DNA of 64,000 bases from Actinoplanes sp. TBRC 11911 (GCF_012933445.1 NZ_JABBNC010000001.1:62001-126000); one strand, 5' to 3'; counted from the first letter of the stretch, positions 1 to 8,321 are shown. The notes: a model not told the origin generated them from the letters alone. Numbers and translations: made by a program.

Positions 1-494
1 TCGACGACCCGCAGGCCCTGGCGCTGCATCTCGAACAGGAACGGCGGCTCCACGATGTCCACGCCGACCGGCTGATCGGCCACCCCGGCGTCGACGAGCA
101 TGCCCTTGATCTCGCGGACGGCGGACTCCATGAGCCCGGCGGACGGCGCGATCGCCCCGCGCATCCCGAGCATCCCGGCCCGGCAGTCGTCCGGGTCGAG
201 CCACGGCGCGTACAGCTTGTGGTGCCGCGCCGCCGAGCCGAAGTCCCACAGCGTCGGCTTCGCGGAGCGGGTGAGCAGCGCGTACCGGGTCATCTTGTCG
301 CCCAGCGCACCACCGATCCAGGTCTGCGTGGTGTAGCGGATGTTGTAGAAGTCGAACAGCAGGAACGCCCCGCACTCCGATCCGGCCAGCGCTTTCTGGG
401 CGCGTTCCAGCCGGTAGCGCCGCAGCCGGTCGAAGTCGACCCGCTCCTCGTAGTCGACGCCCATGTGCCCCGGCGCCGCGAGAGGCCGGCTCAT
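1..494 (-). CDS. M24-family metallopeptidase-like enzyme, N-terminal part (cut by window edge)
   Basis: Only the first 164 codons are in the window; the gene continues past position 1. The start ATG (494-492) overlaps the stop of the upstream dehydrogenase gene as ATGA, so the two are probably translationally coupled. The visible part is the creatinase/prolidase N-terminal domain: it has FDFYNIRYTTQTW near residue 47 and LWDFGS near residue 80. This pattern (FD-x-x-NIRY, then a WD pair) resembles the M24 branch that includes the DMSP lyase DddP as well as Xaa-Pro peptidases. The metal-binding domain that would decide between them lies outside the window. As the last visible gene of an ABC-importer operon it probably acts in the cytoplasm on the imported substrate or a product of it. 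The family is fairly sure; the exact reaction is not. Confidence 0.75.
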   Translation of the reverse strand, partial: MSRPLAAPGHMGVDYEERVDFDRLRRYRLERAQKALAGSECGAFLLFDFYNIRYTTQTWIGGALGDKMTRYALLTRSAKPTLWDFGSAARHHKLYAPWLDPDDCRAGMLGMRGAIAPSAGLMESAVREIKGMLVDAGVADQPVGVDIVEPPFLFEMQRQGLRVV

Positions 495-1423
495 GAGCCC
501 AGCCCGTCGTCGACGAAGACGTCGGACGGCTTCAGCGTCAGCCCGGCGGCCGCCGCCTGCTGGTCGAGCAGGATCGCGAAGTCCTCGCTCACCCGCCCGG
601 ACGCGACCGCCTGGTTCACCAGCTGGGCGGTCAGCCCGGCCAGCGGCATCGGCACGTTCAGTTCGTGCCCGGCCGCCAGCCCGAGGTCGAAGTCCTTCTG
701 CAGCAGCACCGGGGTGAAGGTGGGCGTGTAGTCGAGGTGCACGAAGGCCGGCGATTTGTACCGGGTGAACATCGACCCCATCACGCTGTCGTTGAGGAAC
801 TCCAGGAACGCGGCCCGCGACACGCCGCCCCGCTCGGCCAGCACGGTGATCTCGGCCAGGCACTGGGTGACCACGCCGAGCATCAGGTTGTGGCAGATCT
901 TCACGAGCCGCGAGACATCACCCTCCCCCACGTACGTCACCGAGCGCCCGATGTGCCGCAGCAGGTACTCGACACGCTCGAACGCGGAAACCGGCCCGGA
1001 CACCGCGATGCTCAGCTTCCCGGCCGTGACCACCTTGCCGTTCCCGCTGACCGGAGCGGCCAGGAACGGCACGCCGCGCAGCAGGCACTCGGCCCGGACC
1101 AGCGCCGACCCCTCGGTCGAGACGGTCGAGCAGTCCACCACCACGCCCGGCAGCCGGGCCGGGTCGGCGAGCAGCCCGTCCTCGCCGAGGAGCACCGCCT
1201 GCAGGTCCGCCTCGGTGGCCACCATCGTGAACACCACGTCCCGATCGCGCAGGTCGGCCAGCGAGTCGGCGACCGAGCAGCCGTGCTCGACGGTGGCGAG
1301 GGCCTTGGACCTGGTCCGGTTCCAGACGGCCGGGGGCGCACCGGCGCGGGCCAGCCGGGTCGCCATCGCGGCGCCCATCCGGCCGGCGCCGATCCAGCCG
1401 ACGGTCAGTTCGTTGTCTGGCAT
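491..1423 (-). CDS. NAD(P)-dependent 3-hydroxyisobutyrate-dehydrogenase-like oxidoreductase
   Basis: A 310-residue beta-hydroxyacid dehydrogenase. The Rossmann motif GWIGAGRMGAAM is at residues 8-19, the substrate-binding segment APVSGNGKVVTAGK lies in the middle, and the catalytic lysine is in RLVKICHN. Members oxidise 3-hydroxyisobutyrate, tartronate semialdehyde or related beta-hydroxyacids using NAD(P). The length is normal for the family. ATG 1423 was chosen because GGGAG lies just upstream and the Rossmann fold begins directly after it. The gene starts 17 bp after the LivF-like gene and overlaps the M24 gene by 4 bp, so it belongs to the importer operon and probably processes the imported compound. 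The substrate cannot be read from the sequence. Confidence 0.88.
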   Translation of the reverse strand: MPDNELTVGWIGAGRMGAAMATRLARAGAPPAVWNRTRSKALATVEHGCSVADSLADLRDRDVVFTMVATEADLQAVLLGEDGLLADPARLPGVVVDCSTVSTEGSALVRAECLLRGVPFLAAPVSGNGKVVTAGKLSIAVSGPVSAFERVEYLLRHIGRSVTYVGEGDVSRLVKICHNLMLGVVTQCLAEITVLAERGGVSRAAFLEFLNDSVMGSMFTRYKSPAFVHLDYTPTFTPVLLQKDFDLGLAAGHELNVPMPLAGLTAQLVNQAVASGRVSEDFAILLDQQAAAAGLTLKPSDVFVDDGLGS

Positions 1424-1440
1424 GTGATCTCCCAGGAAGT

Positions 1441-2175
1441 TCAGGTGGCAGGGGTGGGCGAGGGCGTGGTGCCGCCCAGGTACAAGGAGGCCATCTCCGG
1501 GTGGTCGCGGACCTCGGCCGCGGTGCCGGTGAGCCGCACCTTGCCGCCCTCCATCACCACGCCGTGGGTGGCCAGGCCGAGCCCGAGCCGGACGTTCTGT
1601 TCGACCAGCAGCACGGTCGTACCGCCGGAGTTGAGGCTCTGGATGAGCGCCGCCACCGCGGCCAGCGACCGCGGGTCCAGCCCCAGCGACGGTTCGTCGA
1701 GCAGCAGCAGCTTCGGGTCGAGCATCAGGCAGCGGGCGATCTCCACCATCCGCCGCTGCCCGCCGGACAGGTTGCCGGCGTGGTCCGAGGCGCGTTCCGC
1801 GACGAGCGGGATCCGCGCGACCACCGCGTCGTACCGGGCGGCGAGCAGCTTGCGGTCGCGCCGGATCAGATAGCCGCCGAGCAGCACGTTCTCGCGCACC
1901 GACATGCCGGGGAACAGCGCCTGCGACTGCGGCACCTGGGTGATGCCCAGCTTGAGGATCTCCTCCGGGGCCAGGCCGTCGGTGCGCACGCCGTCCATCT
2001 CGATCGAGCCGGTGCCGCACCGCAGCAGGCCGCTGATCACCCGCAGCACCGTCGACTTGCCCGCGCCGTTGGGCCCGACGATGCACGTCACCGTCGACTC
2101 CGGACAGTGCAGGTCGACCCCTTGCAGCACGTTCCCGCCCCCGTACCCGGCGGTGACGTCGCTAAGCGTGAGCAT
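1441..2175 (-). CDS. LivF-type ABC transporter ATP-binding protein
   Basis: A 244-residue ATPase of the branched-chain amino acid (HAAT) importer family. It shows Walker [10 protein letters not shown] near residue 36, signature NLSGGQRRM and Walker B LLLLDEPS. It powers import with the fused LivM-LivG protein and LivH. Its start lies 14 bp inside the end of the LivMG gene, so the two are translationally coupled. The short size and lack of a regulatory C-terminal domain fit LivF rather than LivG. HAAT systems carry branched-chain amino acids but also amides, urea and aromatic acids, so the substrate is open. The dehydrogenase and M24 genes downstream suggest a catabolic substrate. Confidence 0.93.
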   Translation of the reverse strand: MLTLSDVTAGYGGGNVLQGVDLHCPESTVTCIVGPNGAGKSTVLRVISGLLRCGTGSIEMDGVRTDGLAPEEILKLGITQVPQSQALFPGMSVRENVLLGGYLIRRDRKLLAARYDAVVARIPLVAERASDHAGNLSGGQRRMVEIARCLMLDPKLLLLDEPSLGLDPRSLAAVAALIQSLNSGGTTVLLVEQNVRLGLGLATHGVVMEGGKVRLTGTAAEVRDHPEMASLYLGGTTPSPTPAT

Positions 2176-3976
2176 CGAGGCTCCTCTCCACCGCTGTCGC
2201 GCCGGGCCGCCAGTCGTCGCCCAGGTACGCGTCGAGCACCACCTGATCCGAGCGGATCCGCGACGGCGGGCCGGACGCGATGCACGTGCCCCGGGCGAAC
2301 ACGTAGATCGGGTCGCACAGCTCCAGCACCAGCGGGATGTTGTGCTCGACCACCAGGAACGTGACGCCGGCGCGGTTCAGCTCGCGGATCACCGACGTGA
2401 TGCGCCCGACCAGCGACGGGTTGACCCCGCCGGCCGGTTCGTCGAGCAGGATCAGCTGCGGCTCCAGCATCAGGACCTGTGCCAGTTCCACGAGCTTTTG
2501 CTGCCCGTACGACAAAGCCCCGGCCTTCTGTGCGGCAAAGGCACCCAGCCCGACGACGTCGAGAAGATCGCGGGCACGGGATGCCTCGGCGCCACTGACC
2601 GCGTCCGCGAACATCGTGCGCAGCTTGCCGTCGGGCAGCGGCGCGACCACGTTCTGCAGCACCGTCATGTCCTTGAACAGCCGCGTCACCTGGAACGTGC
2701 GGCCCAGCCCGAGGTGGCCGCGCGACCACGGCGGCAGCTTCTCGATCGGCTTGCCGGCGAACGCGATCGTGCCCGCGTCGGCCTGCATGTTGCCGGTGAT
2801 CAGGTTGAACAGGGTGGTCTTGCCGGATCCGTTGGGCCCGATCAGCGCGGTGATCGATCCGCGCTCGACGGTGAGGTCGGCACCGTCCACCGCGGTCAGC
2901 CCGCCGAACCGCTTGGTCACGCCGCGCACCTCGAGCAGCGGCCCGGCCCCGGACGGCGACGGGACACGCTCGCGGACCGTGATGGTGTGCGCGAGCGCCC
3001 CGGCCTGGTCGGTGTATTCCGTCGAGACCGGGTGCCGCTTGCGCCACCACCCCTGGAACGTCGGCAACAGCCCGGCCGGCAGGAACAACACGACCGCGAC
3101 CAGGATCAGGCCGAGGATCAGCACCCGGGTCTGGGTGTTCCCGCCGTAGACGGTGGCGCCCTCGTTGACGAGCGAGATGATGAACGCGCCCAGCACCGGC
3201 CCGTACAGCGTGCCGCGGCCGCCGACCAGCGCCGACAGCACGATCAGCACGCTGCCCAGGATGGCGAACGCGCCGACCGGATTGAGGAACGTCTGGTAGT
3301 ACGCGTAGACGCCGCCCGCCACACCGATGAAGAAACTGCTGCAGGCGTACGCAAGGATCTTGAAGATGGTGGTGTTGACGCCGATCGCCGCGGCCTTGCC
3401 CTCGTCCTCGCGGATCGCGATCAGGCCGGTGCCGAACTTGGTTCGAGCGATCCAGCCGCTGAACAGCACGGTCAGCGCCAGCAGGAAAAGGAACGCGTAG
3501 TAGAACGGGATGTTCTGGAAGTCGGCGTTCCAGAACGGCAGCTCCAGCGTGATGCCGTCGGAGCCGTTGGTCAGGCCGGACAGGTTGATCGCCAGGATCT
3601 GCGCGGACAGCAGCAGCGCGATGGTGATGATGACGAAGGCGTGCCCGCGCGTGCGCAGCACCACCGAGCCGGCCAGCACCGCGACCACGACCGCGGTGAC
3701 GCCGCCGATCGGTGCCACCCATAGCGGGTTCAGGCCGGTGTGCAACGCGATGATCGCCGCGGTGTAGGAGCCGAGGCCGAGAAACATACTGTGGCCCAGC
3801 GAGACATAACCGGCATATCCGGAAATAATGTTCCAGCTCGACGCCTGAATGGCCAGCAGGAACATCATCAGGAGGACGGCTTGCGGATAGGGCTGCCACG
3901 GGTTGATCAACGGGTAGAGAGCAAGGGCGAGAAAGACCACGCCCGCGATCAGATGGGGCCGGGACAAGAACCTCAT
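2162..3976 (-). CDS. Fused LivM-LivG: ABC permease joined to ATP-binding domain
   Basis: One 604-residue protein combines two HAAT subunits that are often separate. Residues 1 to about 310 form a LivM-type permease with roughly eight to ten membrane segments and the coupling-loop segment [15 protein letters not shown]. Residues from about 340 form a LivG-type ATPase with Walker [10 protein letters not shown], signature ALSYGQQ and Walker [11 protein letters not shown]. The linker is short and polar. ATG 3976 was chosen because it overlaps the LivH stop as ATGA and begins the first hydrophobic segment; the open frame extends further upstream only through the antisense of livH. The fusion should force a 1:1 stoichiometry of LivM and LivG, pairing with LivH and LivF in the membrane. 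Confidence 0.92.
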   Translation of the reverse strand: MRFLSRPHLIAGVVFLALALYPLINPWQPYPQAVLLMMFLLAIQASSWNIISGYAGYVSLGHSMFLGLGSYTAAIIALHTGLNPLWVAPIGGVTAVVVAVLAGSVVLRTRGHAFVIITIALLLSAQILAINLSGLTNGSDGITLELPFWNADFQNIPFYYAFLFLLALTVLFSGWIARTKFGTGLIAIREDEGKAAAIGVNTTIFKILAYACSSFFIGVAGGVYAYYQTFLNPVGAFAILGSVLIVLSALVGGRGTLYGPVLGAFIISLVNEGATVYGGNTQTRVLILGLILVAVVLFLPAGLLPTFQGWWRKRHPVSTEYTDQAGALAHTITVRERVPSPSGAGPLLEVRGVTKRFGGLTAVDGADLTVERGSITALIGPNGSGKTTLFNLITGNMQADAGTIAFAGKPIEKLPPWSRGHLGLGRTFQVTRLFKDMTVLQNVVAPLPDGKLRTMFADAVSGAEASRARDLLDVVGLGAFAAQKAGALSYGQQKLVELAQVLMLEPQLILLDEPAGGVNPSLVGRITSVIRELNRAGVTFLVVEHNIPLVLELCDPIYVFARGTCIASGPPSRIRSDQVVLDAYLGDDWRPGATAVERSLDAHA

Positions 3977-4851
3977 GCCGCGTCCTCCCGCAACCGAGCG
4001 CCGAACAGACCCTGCGGCCGGACCAGCAGCACCGCCATGATCACCAGGTAGAAGACCAGCGTGGACCACTGCAGGCCGCCGTACGTCGCGGTCAGCGTCT
4101 CGGCCAGCCCGAGCACCAGGGCGCCGACCAGCGCGCCCGGCAGGCTGCCCATGCCGCCCAGCACCACGATGCCGAGCAGCCGGGAGATCCAGTCGTAGTG
4201 CGACGCCGGGAAGAACGGGTAGAGCACCGACAGGATCGAACCGCCCACGCCCGCGCTGGCGCTGCCGAGCGCGAAGGCCAGCGCGGCCGTGGATGTCGCC
4301 CCGATGCCGACCAGCGCGGCCGCCGACGGGTTCTGCGAGGTGGCGCGGATGGCCCGGCCGGTCCAGGTGCGGGTGAGCACGAGATACAGCACGCCGAGCA
4401 CGGCGACGGCGGCGAGGAACCCGTACACCTGGGCCTTGGGCAGCAGGATGTCGCCCACCCGGAAGCTCTCCTCGAAGTACGAGGGTGTGGCCGACTTGAA
4501 CCGGTTGCCGGTCACCACGTTGAGAAAGCCCTCGATGACCAGCGCGATGCCGAAGGTCAGCAGCACCGACATCGACGGCGCCTGCCCGCGGATCCGCACG
4601 ACGACGAACCGGTAGAGCACCCAGCCGAGAGCGCCCATCAGCGGCGTGGTGATGAACGCGGCGAGGATCGGGTCGATCCCGATCGCCCGCCACATCCACC
4701 AGGTGAACGTCGCGACCAGGATGAGGAACGCACCCTGGGCGATGTTGATGATGCGCAGCACCCCGAAGATCAGGGTCAGGCCGGAGGCCATCAGCGCGTA
4801 GATGCCGCCGATCAGGACCCCGAGGGTTACCGCCTGGACGAACTGGGCCAT
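3973..4851 (-). CDS. LivH-type ABC transporter permease
   Basis: A 292-residue integral membrane protein with about eight hydrophobic segments, typical of LivH. It begins MAQFVQAVTLGVLIGGIYAL, carries the conserved segment GLTLIFGVLRIINIAQGAF, and has a coupling-helix-like stretch ATSQNPSAAALVG near residue 170. It forms the transmembrane channel with the permease half of the LivMG fusion. The gene starts 1 bp after the stop of the binding-protein gene and overlaps the next start by 4 bp, so the importer genes are a single translational unit. Confidence 0.93.
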   Translation of the reverse strand: MAQFVQAVTLGVLIGGIYALMASGLTLIFGVLRIINIAQGAFLILVATFTWWMWRAIGIDPILAAFITTPLMGALGWVLYRFVVVRIRGQAPSMSVLLTFGIALVIEGFLNVVTGNRFKSATPSYFEESFRVGDILLPKAQVYGFLAAVAVLGVLYLVLTRTWTGRAIRATSQNPSAAALVGIGATSTAALAFALGSASAGVGGSILSVLYPFFPASHYDWISRLLGIVVLGGMGSLPGALVGALVLGLAETLTATYGGLQWSTLVFYLVIMAVLLVRPQGLFGARLREDAA

Positions 4852-4852
4852 G

Positions 4853-6082
4853 TCACTTCCAGCCGGGCTTGGGGTTGACGACCGTGTCCGAGGTGGCCGC
4901 CGCGGCCGGGGCGACGATCTGGGCCTTGCCGGACTGCCACTGCCCGAGCAGGAACTCGCCCTTCGGCTCGCCGGTCGCCTCCCAGCTCAACGGTCCGAGA
5001 ATGGTCTGCACAGAGTTGGCGTGCAGCCAGTCACGGATCTTGGGCTGGTCGATCGAGCCGACCTTGGTGACCGCCTCCTGCAGGACCTCGGCTGCCGCGT
5101 ACGCGTCGGCGGCGTCCTCGGCCGGGTCGGCGTTCTGGAACATCGCCTTGTAGCCGCTGACGAAGTCGGTGTTGCGCGGTGTCTTGGCGTCCGGGTGCCA
5201 GCTCACCGTGTAGAAGATGCCCTCGGTGCTGGCCTCACCGACGCCGGAGCTGTACTGGCCGGCGTTGCTCGGCGCCGAGGTCTGGAACAGCATCTTCGGC
5301 GAATACTGCAGCTGCTTGAGCGAGCGGACCAGACCGACGCCGTCCTCGAAGACCGCGCCCTGGGCGATCAGGTCGGGCTTCTTGGCGGCCATCTGCGACG
5401 CGATGGACTGGAAGTTCGTGGTGTCCGGCGGATAGACCGAGGAGTAGACGGTCTGCACGCCGAGCGCCTCGAGCTGCTTCTGCATGCTCTCGATCACCGG
5501 CTTGGTGAACGGGTCGTCCTGGGTCGGATAGGCGGCCGTCTTGGGCTGCTGGTCGGCCGGCAGCGACTTGATCCAGTTGACGAACACGTCGGCCTGGTGC
5601 GGCGCGGTCGCCTGCTGGGCGAAGAACAGGTACTTGAAGCCGCGGGTGAACATGTTCGGCGCGCCGCCGGCCGGCTCGACGAAGACATAGTTGTTCTTCT
5701 CGGCGACGGCCGACGCGGCGTAGTTGAGCAGCGACGAGAAGGTGCCCAGGACCAGGTCGACCTTGTCCTGCGTGATCAGCTTGGTGTAGTCGGTGACGAC
5801 GGTGTCCTGGCTGCTGGCGTCGTCGACGATCTTGAGTTGGACCGGGCGGCCGAGCAGCCCGCCGGCCTTGTTGATCTGGTCGGCCCACACCTCGTACCCG
5901 CGTCGGGCCTCGGTGCCGGGCTGGGAGAAATCGCCGGTCAGCGGCAGCGAGATGCCGATGACCAGGGGTTTATCGCTGGGCTGTTCCGCGGCCTTCTCGG
6001 ACGGGCGGGACCCGCAGGCCGCCAGGCCGAGGCTGAGCGCGGTAGCGATGCAAGCGGCTAAGACGGAACGTCGATTGATCAT
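4853..6082 (-). CDS. LivK-type ABC substrate-binding lipoprotein
   Basis: A 409-residue periplasmic-type binding protein of the type 1 (Leu/Ile/Val-like) fold. A lipoprotein signal with lipobox LAAC ends at about residue 23, followed by a polar linker and the fold beginning PLVIGISLPLTGDFSQPG. It captures the substrate outside the cell for the adjacent importer. The start was set at ATG 6082, preceded by GGAGGG with a 6-nt spacer; an in-frame TTG one codon upstream is less likely. It is the first gene of the minus-strand operon and is preceded by a TTGACA promoter and an operator-like palindrome at 6111-6122. Confidence 0.93.
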   Translation of the reverse strand: MINRRSVLAACIATALSLGLAACGSRPSEKAAEQPSDKPLVIGISLPLTGDFSQPGTEARRGYEVWADQINKAGGLLGRPVQLKIVDDASSQDTVVTDYTKLITQDKVDLVLGTFSSLLNYAASAVAEKNNYVFVEPAGGAPNMFTRGFKYLFFAQQATAPHQADVFVNWIKSLPADQQPKTAAYPTQDDPFTKPVIESMQKQLEALGVQTVYSSVYPPDTTNFQSIASQMAAKKPDLIAQGAVFEDGVGLVRSLKQLQYSPKMLFQTSAPSNAGQYSSGVGEASTEGIFYTVSWHPDAKTPRNTDFVSGYKAMFQNADPAEDAADAYAAAEVLQEAVTKVGSIDQPKIRDWLHANSVQTILGPLSWEATGEPKGEFLLGQWQSGKAQIVAPAAAATSDTVVNPKPGWK

Positions 6083-6110
6083 CAAGGCCCTCCAAGTGGA
6101 AGCCGAGGCC

Positions 6111-6122
6111 GCAATCGTTTGC
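6111..6122. promoter_or_regulatory. Operator-like palindrome, copy 1
   Basis: GCAATCGTTTGC is a near-perfect palindrome with a central CG, as is usual for LacI-family sites. It lies immediately downstream of the predicted -10 box of the importer operon, where a bound repressor would block transcription. A second copy differing at one base is at 6209-6220, 98 bp away. The LacI-type gene at 8318 is the obvious candidate binder (inference). Confidence 0.6.
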
Positions 6123-6130
6123 GATGCAAG

Positions 6131-6158
6131 GATGTATGGATCGTCACATGTGTGTCAA
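6131..6158 (-). promoter_or_regulatory. Predicted sigma-70-type promoter of the importer operon
   Basis: On the minus strand, TTGACA (6158-6153) is followed after 16 nt by TACATC (6136-6131). The -35 matches consensus exactly and the -10 weakly. The transcription start would fall near 6124, next to the operator-like palindrome at 6111-6122. Confidence 0.5.
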
Positions 6159-6198
6159 TGGTGCTAACCCAAGCTGCTCGCAGCGTCGAAATCAAGAC

Positions 6199-6229
6199 TT
6201 GCGGTTATGCAATCGGTTGCGGCTATGCT
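6199..6229 (+). promoter_or_regulatory. Predicted promoter of the divergent operon, leaderless arrangement
   Basis: TATGCT (6224-6229) lies exactly 6 nt before the ATG at 6236, the arrangement typical of actinobacterial leaderless transcripts, and no Shine-Dalgarno sequence is present. TTGCGG at 6199-6204 is a possible -35 box with a long 19-nt spacer. The second operator copy (6209-6220) falls between the two boxes. Confidence 0.5.
6209..6220. promoter_or_regulatory. Operator-like palindrome, copy 2
   Basis: GCAATCGGTTGC matches the copy at 6111-6122 at 11 of 12 positions. It sits inside the predicted promoter of the gene at 6236, so one repressor could shut both divergent promoters, perhaps by bridging the two sites 98 bp apart. 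Confidence 0.6.
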
Positions 6230-6235
6230 GCCGTC

Positions 6236-7078
6236 ATGGCTGACACCGTCCGACTCGGAGCGTTCACGCCGTCGGTGCTGCTGCGGGTCGCGCGCCGCCT
6301 CGGATACCTGGACGGCGAGGTCACCGAGGAGCTCGTGCCCTCCTCGCCGGCGCAGTTCCGGGCGCTCTTCGACGGCGCCTACGACGCGGTGCTGACCAGC
6401 CCCGACAACGTGCTCGCGTACCGGTACAGCCCGATCAACCCGCTCGGCCGCCTCGGCGACATCGAGATGATCACCGCAATCGATCGCGGCATGGGCCTGG
6501 CGCTCTACAGCGCCCGCTTCGATCTCCACGGGATGACGTTCGGCGTCGACGTCCCCGGTTCGGGCTTCGCGTTTGCCATGTACGCCTTGGCCCAGCACCT
6601 CGGCCTGCACCGCGACGACTATCGGGTGGTCGCGCTGGGCTCCACGCCGAAGCGCCTGCGCGCGCTGCTCGCCGGGGAGTGCGACGCGACCATGCTGAAC
6701 GCGGGCAACGAACTGCACGCCGAGGCGGCCGGCTTTCGGGCGGTGGCCAAGGTGGCGGACGTGTGCACGCCGTATCTGGGCACGGTCCTGGCCGCCCTCG
6801 ACCCGGCGCCGGTCGCGTGGCTCGGCCGGGCGCTCACCGCCACGGCCGCCGAGATCGTCGCCGGCCGGCACGACGCGATCGTCCTCGCCGAGGCGGGCGC
6901 CGCGCTGGGCCTCGACGAGCCGCTGGCGGTCCGTTATCTGGACCGGTTACGCGATCCGGACGAGGGCCTCGTGCCGACCGGCGTCGTCGACCGGGCCGCG
7001 CTCGAGACCCTCGTCGGCCTGCGCCGCCGGTTCGGGCCGGCGCTGGACGGCGACCCGCTCGCCGCGGCCCTGACGTGA
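6236..7078 (+). CDS. Periplasmic-binding-protein-like domain without signal peptide
   Basis: A 280-residue protein with the type 2 binding-protein fold of the NMT1/SsuA-like group: VRLGAFTPSVLLRVARRLG at the start, ALFDGAYDAVLTSPDNVLAY near residue 45, and ALLAGECDATMLN near residue 145. There is no signal peptide or lipobox, so it should stay in the cytoplasm. It may therefore sense or bind a small molecule inside the cell rather than serve an ABC importer. ATG 6236 was chosen because of the predicted leaderless promoter and because upstream in-frame sequence has no domain similarity. Its stop overlaps the GTG of the MFS gene by 4 bp. It could alternatively be an enzyme using this fold. Confidence 0.78.
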   Translation: MADTVRLGAFTPSVLLRVARRLGYLDGEVTEELVPSSPAQFRALFDGAYDAVLTSPDNVLAYRYSPINPLGRLGDIEMITAIDRGMGLALYSARFDLHGMTFGVDVPGSGFAFAMYALAQHLGLHRDDYRVVALGSTPKRLRALLAGECDATMLNAGNELHAEAAGFRAVAKVADVCTPYLGTVLAALDPAPVAWLGRALTATAAEIVAGRHDAIVLAEAGAALGLDEPLAVRYLDRLRDPDEGLVPTGVVDRAALETLVGLRRRFGPALDGDPLAAALT

Positions 7079-8232
7079 GCCGGAGGCTGTTGCAGGCGAC
7101 CACGTTCGTCAGCACGATGGACCGGTTCGCCATGCCCCCGATGTTGATCGTGATGGCGCACTCGCTGGGCGTGCCGCTGGCGTCGGTGGTGCACACGGCG
7201 AGCGTTTACTTCCTGGCGTACGGGCTGATGCAACCTGTCTGGGGCATCGTCTCGGACCGGCTCGGGCGGGTCCGCACGCTCCGGATCACTCTGGCCGTGG
7301 CGGCCCTGGCGACCGCCGCGTCGGCCGCGGTGAGCACGGTGACCCAGCTCGGCGTCGCCCGCGCCCTGGCCGGGGCCGCGTTCAGCGCCGCCATCCCGGC
7401 GAGCCTGATCTACGTGGGTGACACCGTGCCCGGTCCGCGGCGGCAGACCGAGGTCACCAACCTCATGATCGGCGTCGCGATCGGCACGGCAGTCGCGTCC
7501 GCCGGGGCCGGGGCGCTGGCCCAGCTGATCAGCTGGCGGGTCGCGTTCGTGGTGTCCGGGATCTGCGCGCTGGTGCTGGTCGTCCTGCTCCGCGAGCTTC
7601 CGGAGCCGGCCGGCGCCCGGCCCGCCGAGCACCCCCTGGCCCCCGTCGGTCGCGTGCTTCGGTCCGGCCCGGCGCTGCTGGTCCTGGTGCTCGCCTTCGT
7701 CGAGGGCGGCGTGGTGCTGGGCGCGATCACCCTGCTGCCGCCGGCCGTGCAGTCGACCGGGGTGAGCGCCGCGGTGGCCGGTGCGGTCACCGCGGTGTAC
7801 GGGGTGGCGGTGCTGATCTTCGCCCGGACCGCCGGGGCGTTGTCGCGCCGGTGGCCGACGTGGCGGCTGATCGCCATCGGCGCGCTCGCGATCGTCGCGG
7901 CCTGCACGCTCGCCGCGTTCTCGCAACGCCCGTGGGTGGCGATCGGCGTGGCCACGCTGATCGGCCTGGCCTGGGCCGCCATGCACTCCTCGCTGCAGAC
8001 CTGGGCGACCGAGGTGCTGCCGTCCGCCCGCGCGACCGTCGTCTCCGGGTTCGCCGGCTGCTTGTTCGCCGGTTCCGCGCTGTCCGCGGCGCTGATCGCC
8101 GGGCCGGCCGAGGCGGGGCGCTACGGGATCGCGTTCGCCGCGCTGGCCGTCGCCGCGGCACCGCTCGGCGTCGTCGCCACCGCGACCCGGGCGCGGTGGC
8201 ACCCCGCGCCCATCAGCCAGGGGGCACTATGA
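7075..8232 (+). CDS. MFS transporter
   Basis: A 385-residue integral membrane protein with about twelve hydrophobic segments. The MFS loop 2-3 signature is present as GIVSDRLGRVRTLR near residue 58. It starts at a GTG that overlaps the preceding stop as GTGA, so it is translationally coupled to the binding-protein-like gene. Its own stop overlaps the start of a 30-codon peptide gene. It probably exports or imports the small molecule dealt with by this locus. Substrate and direction cannot be told from the sequence. Confidence 0.88.
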   Translation: MSRRLLQATTFVSTMDRFAMPPMLIVMAHSLGVPLASVVHTASVYFLAYGLMQPVWGIVSDRLGRVRTLRITLAVAALATAASAAVSTVTQLGVARALAGAAFSAAIPASLIYVGDTVPGPRRQTEVTNLMIGVAIGTAVASAGAGALAQLISWRVAFVVSGICALVLVVLLRELPEPAGARPAEHPLAPVGRVLRSGPALLVLVLAFVEGGVVLGAITLLPPAVQSTGVSAAVAGAVTAVYGVAVLIFARTAGALSRRWPTWRLIAIGALAIVAACTLAAFSQRPWVAIGVATLIGLAWAAMHSSLQTWATEVLPSARATVVSGFAGCLFAGSALSAALIAGPAEAGRYGIAFAALAVAAAPLGVVATATRARWHPAPISQGAL

Positions 8233-8321
8233 GCGCGCCCGTCAACCACGGGAACGCCACGAGCGCGCCCGCCAACCAGGAGCACGCCATCAGCGCGCCC
8301 GTCGACCGGGGGATGCCATGA
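8229..8321 (+). CDS. 30-residue peptide made of three 10-residue repeats
   Basis: This small frame overlaps the MFS stop (ATGA at 8229-8232) and its own stop overlaps the LacI-type start (ATGA at 8318-8321). It reads as three decapeptides: MSAPVNHGNA, TSAPANQEHA, ISAPVDRGMP. The DNA repeats with an exact 30-bp period. The double overlap could carry ribosomes from the MFS gene into the repressor gene. No known family was recognised. The repeats may have arisen by duplication of the repressor start region, since each unit resembles the sequence around the ATG at 8318. Whether a stable peptide is made is unknown. Confidence 0.5.
   Translation: MSAPVNHGNATSAPANQEHAISAPVDRGMP
8231..8320. repeat. 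30-bp tandem repeat, three units
   Basis: Units at 8231-8260, 8261-8290 and 8291-8320 share AGCGCGCCCG at their start and a GCCAY-like end with exact 30-bp spacing. A partial fourth unit (AGCGGGCC) continues into the repressor gene. Confidence 0.85.

Noticed and set aside
3977..4699. Upstream extension of the LivMG frame
   Set aside because: It is an out-of-frame reading of livH with arginine-rich sequence; ATG 3976 overlaps the livH stop and starts a membrane segment.
8231..8320. CRISPR-like array
   Set aside because: The 30-bp units are contiguous with no spacers and lie in frame within a peptide; this is a tandem repeat.
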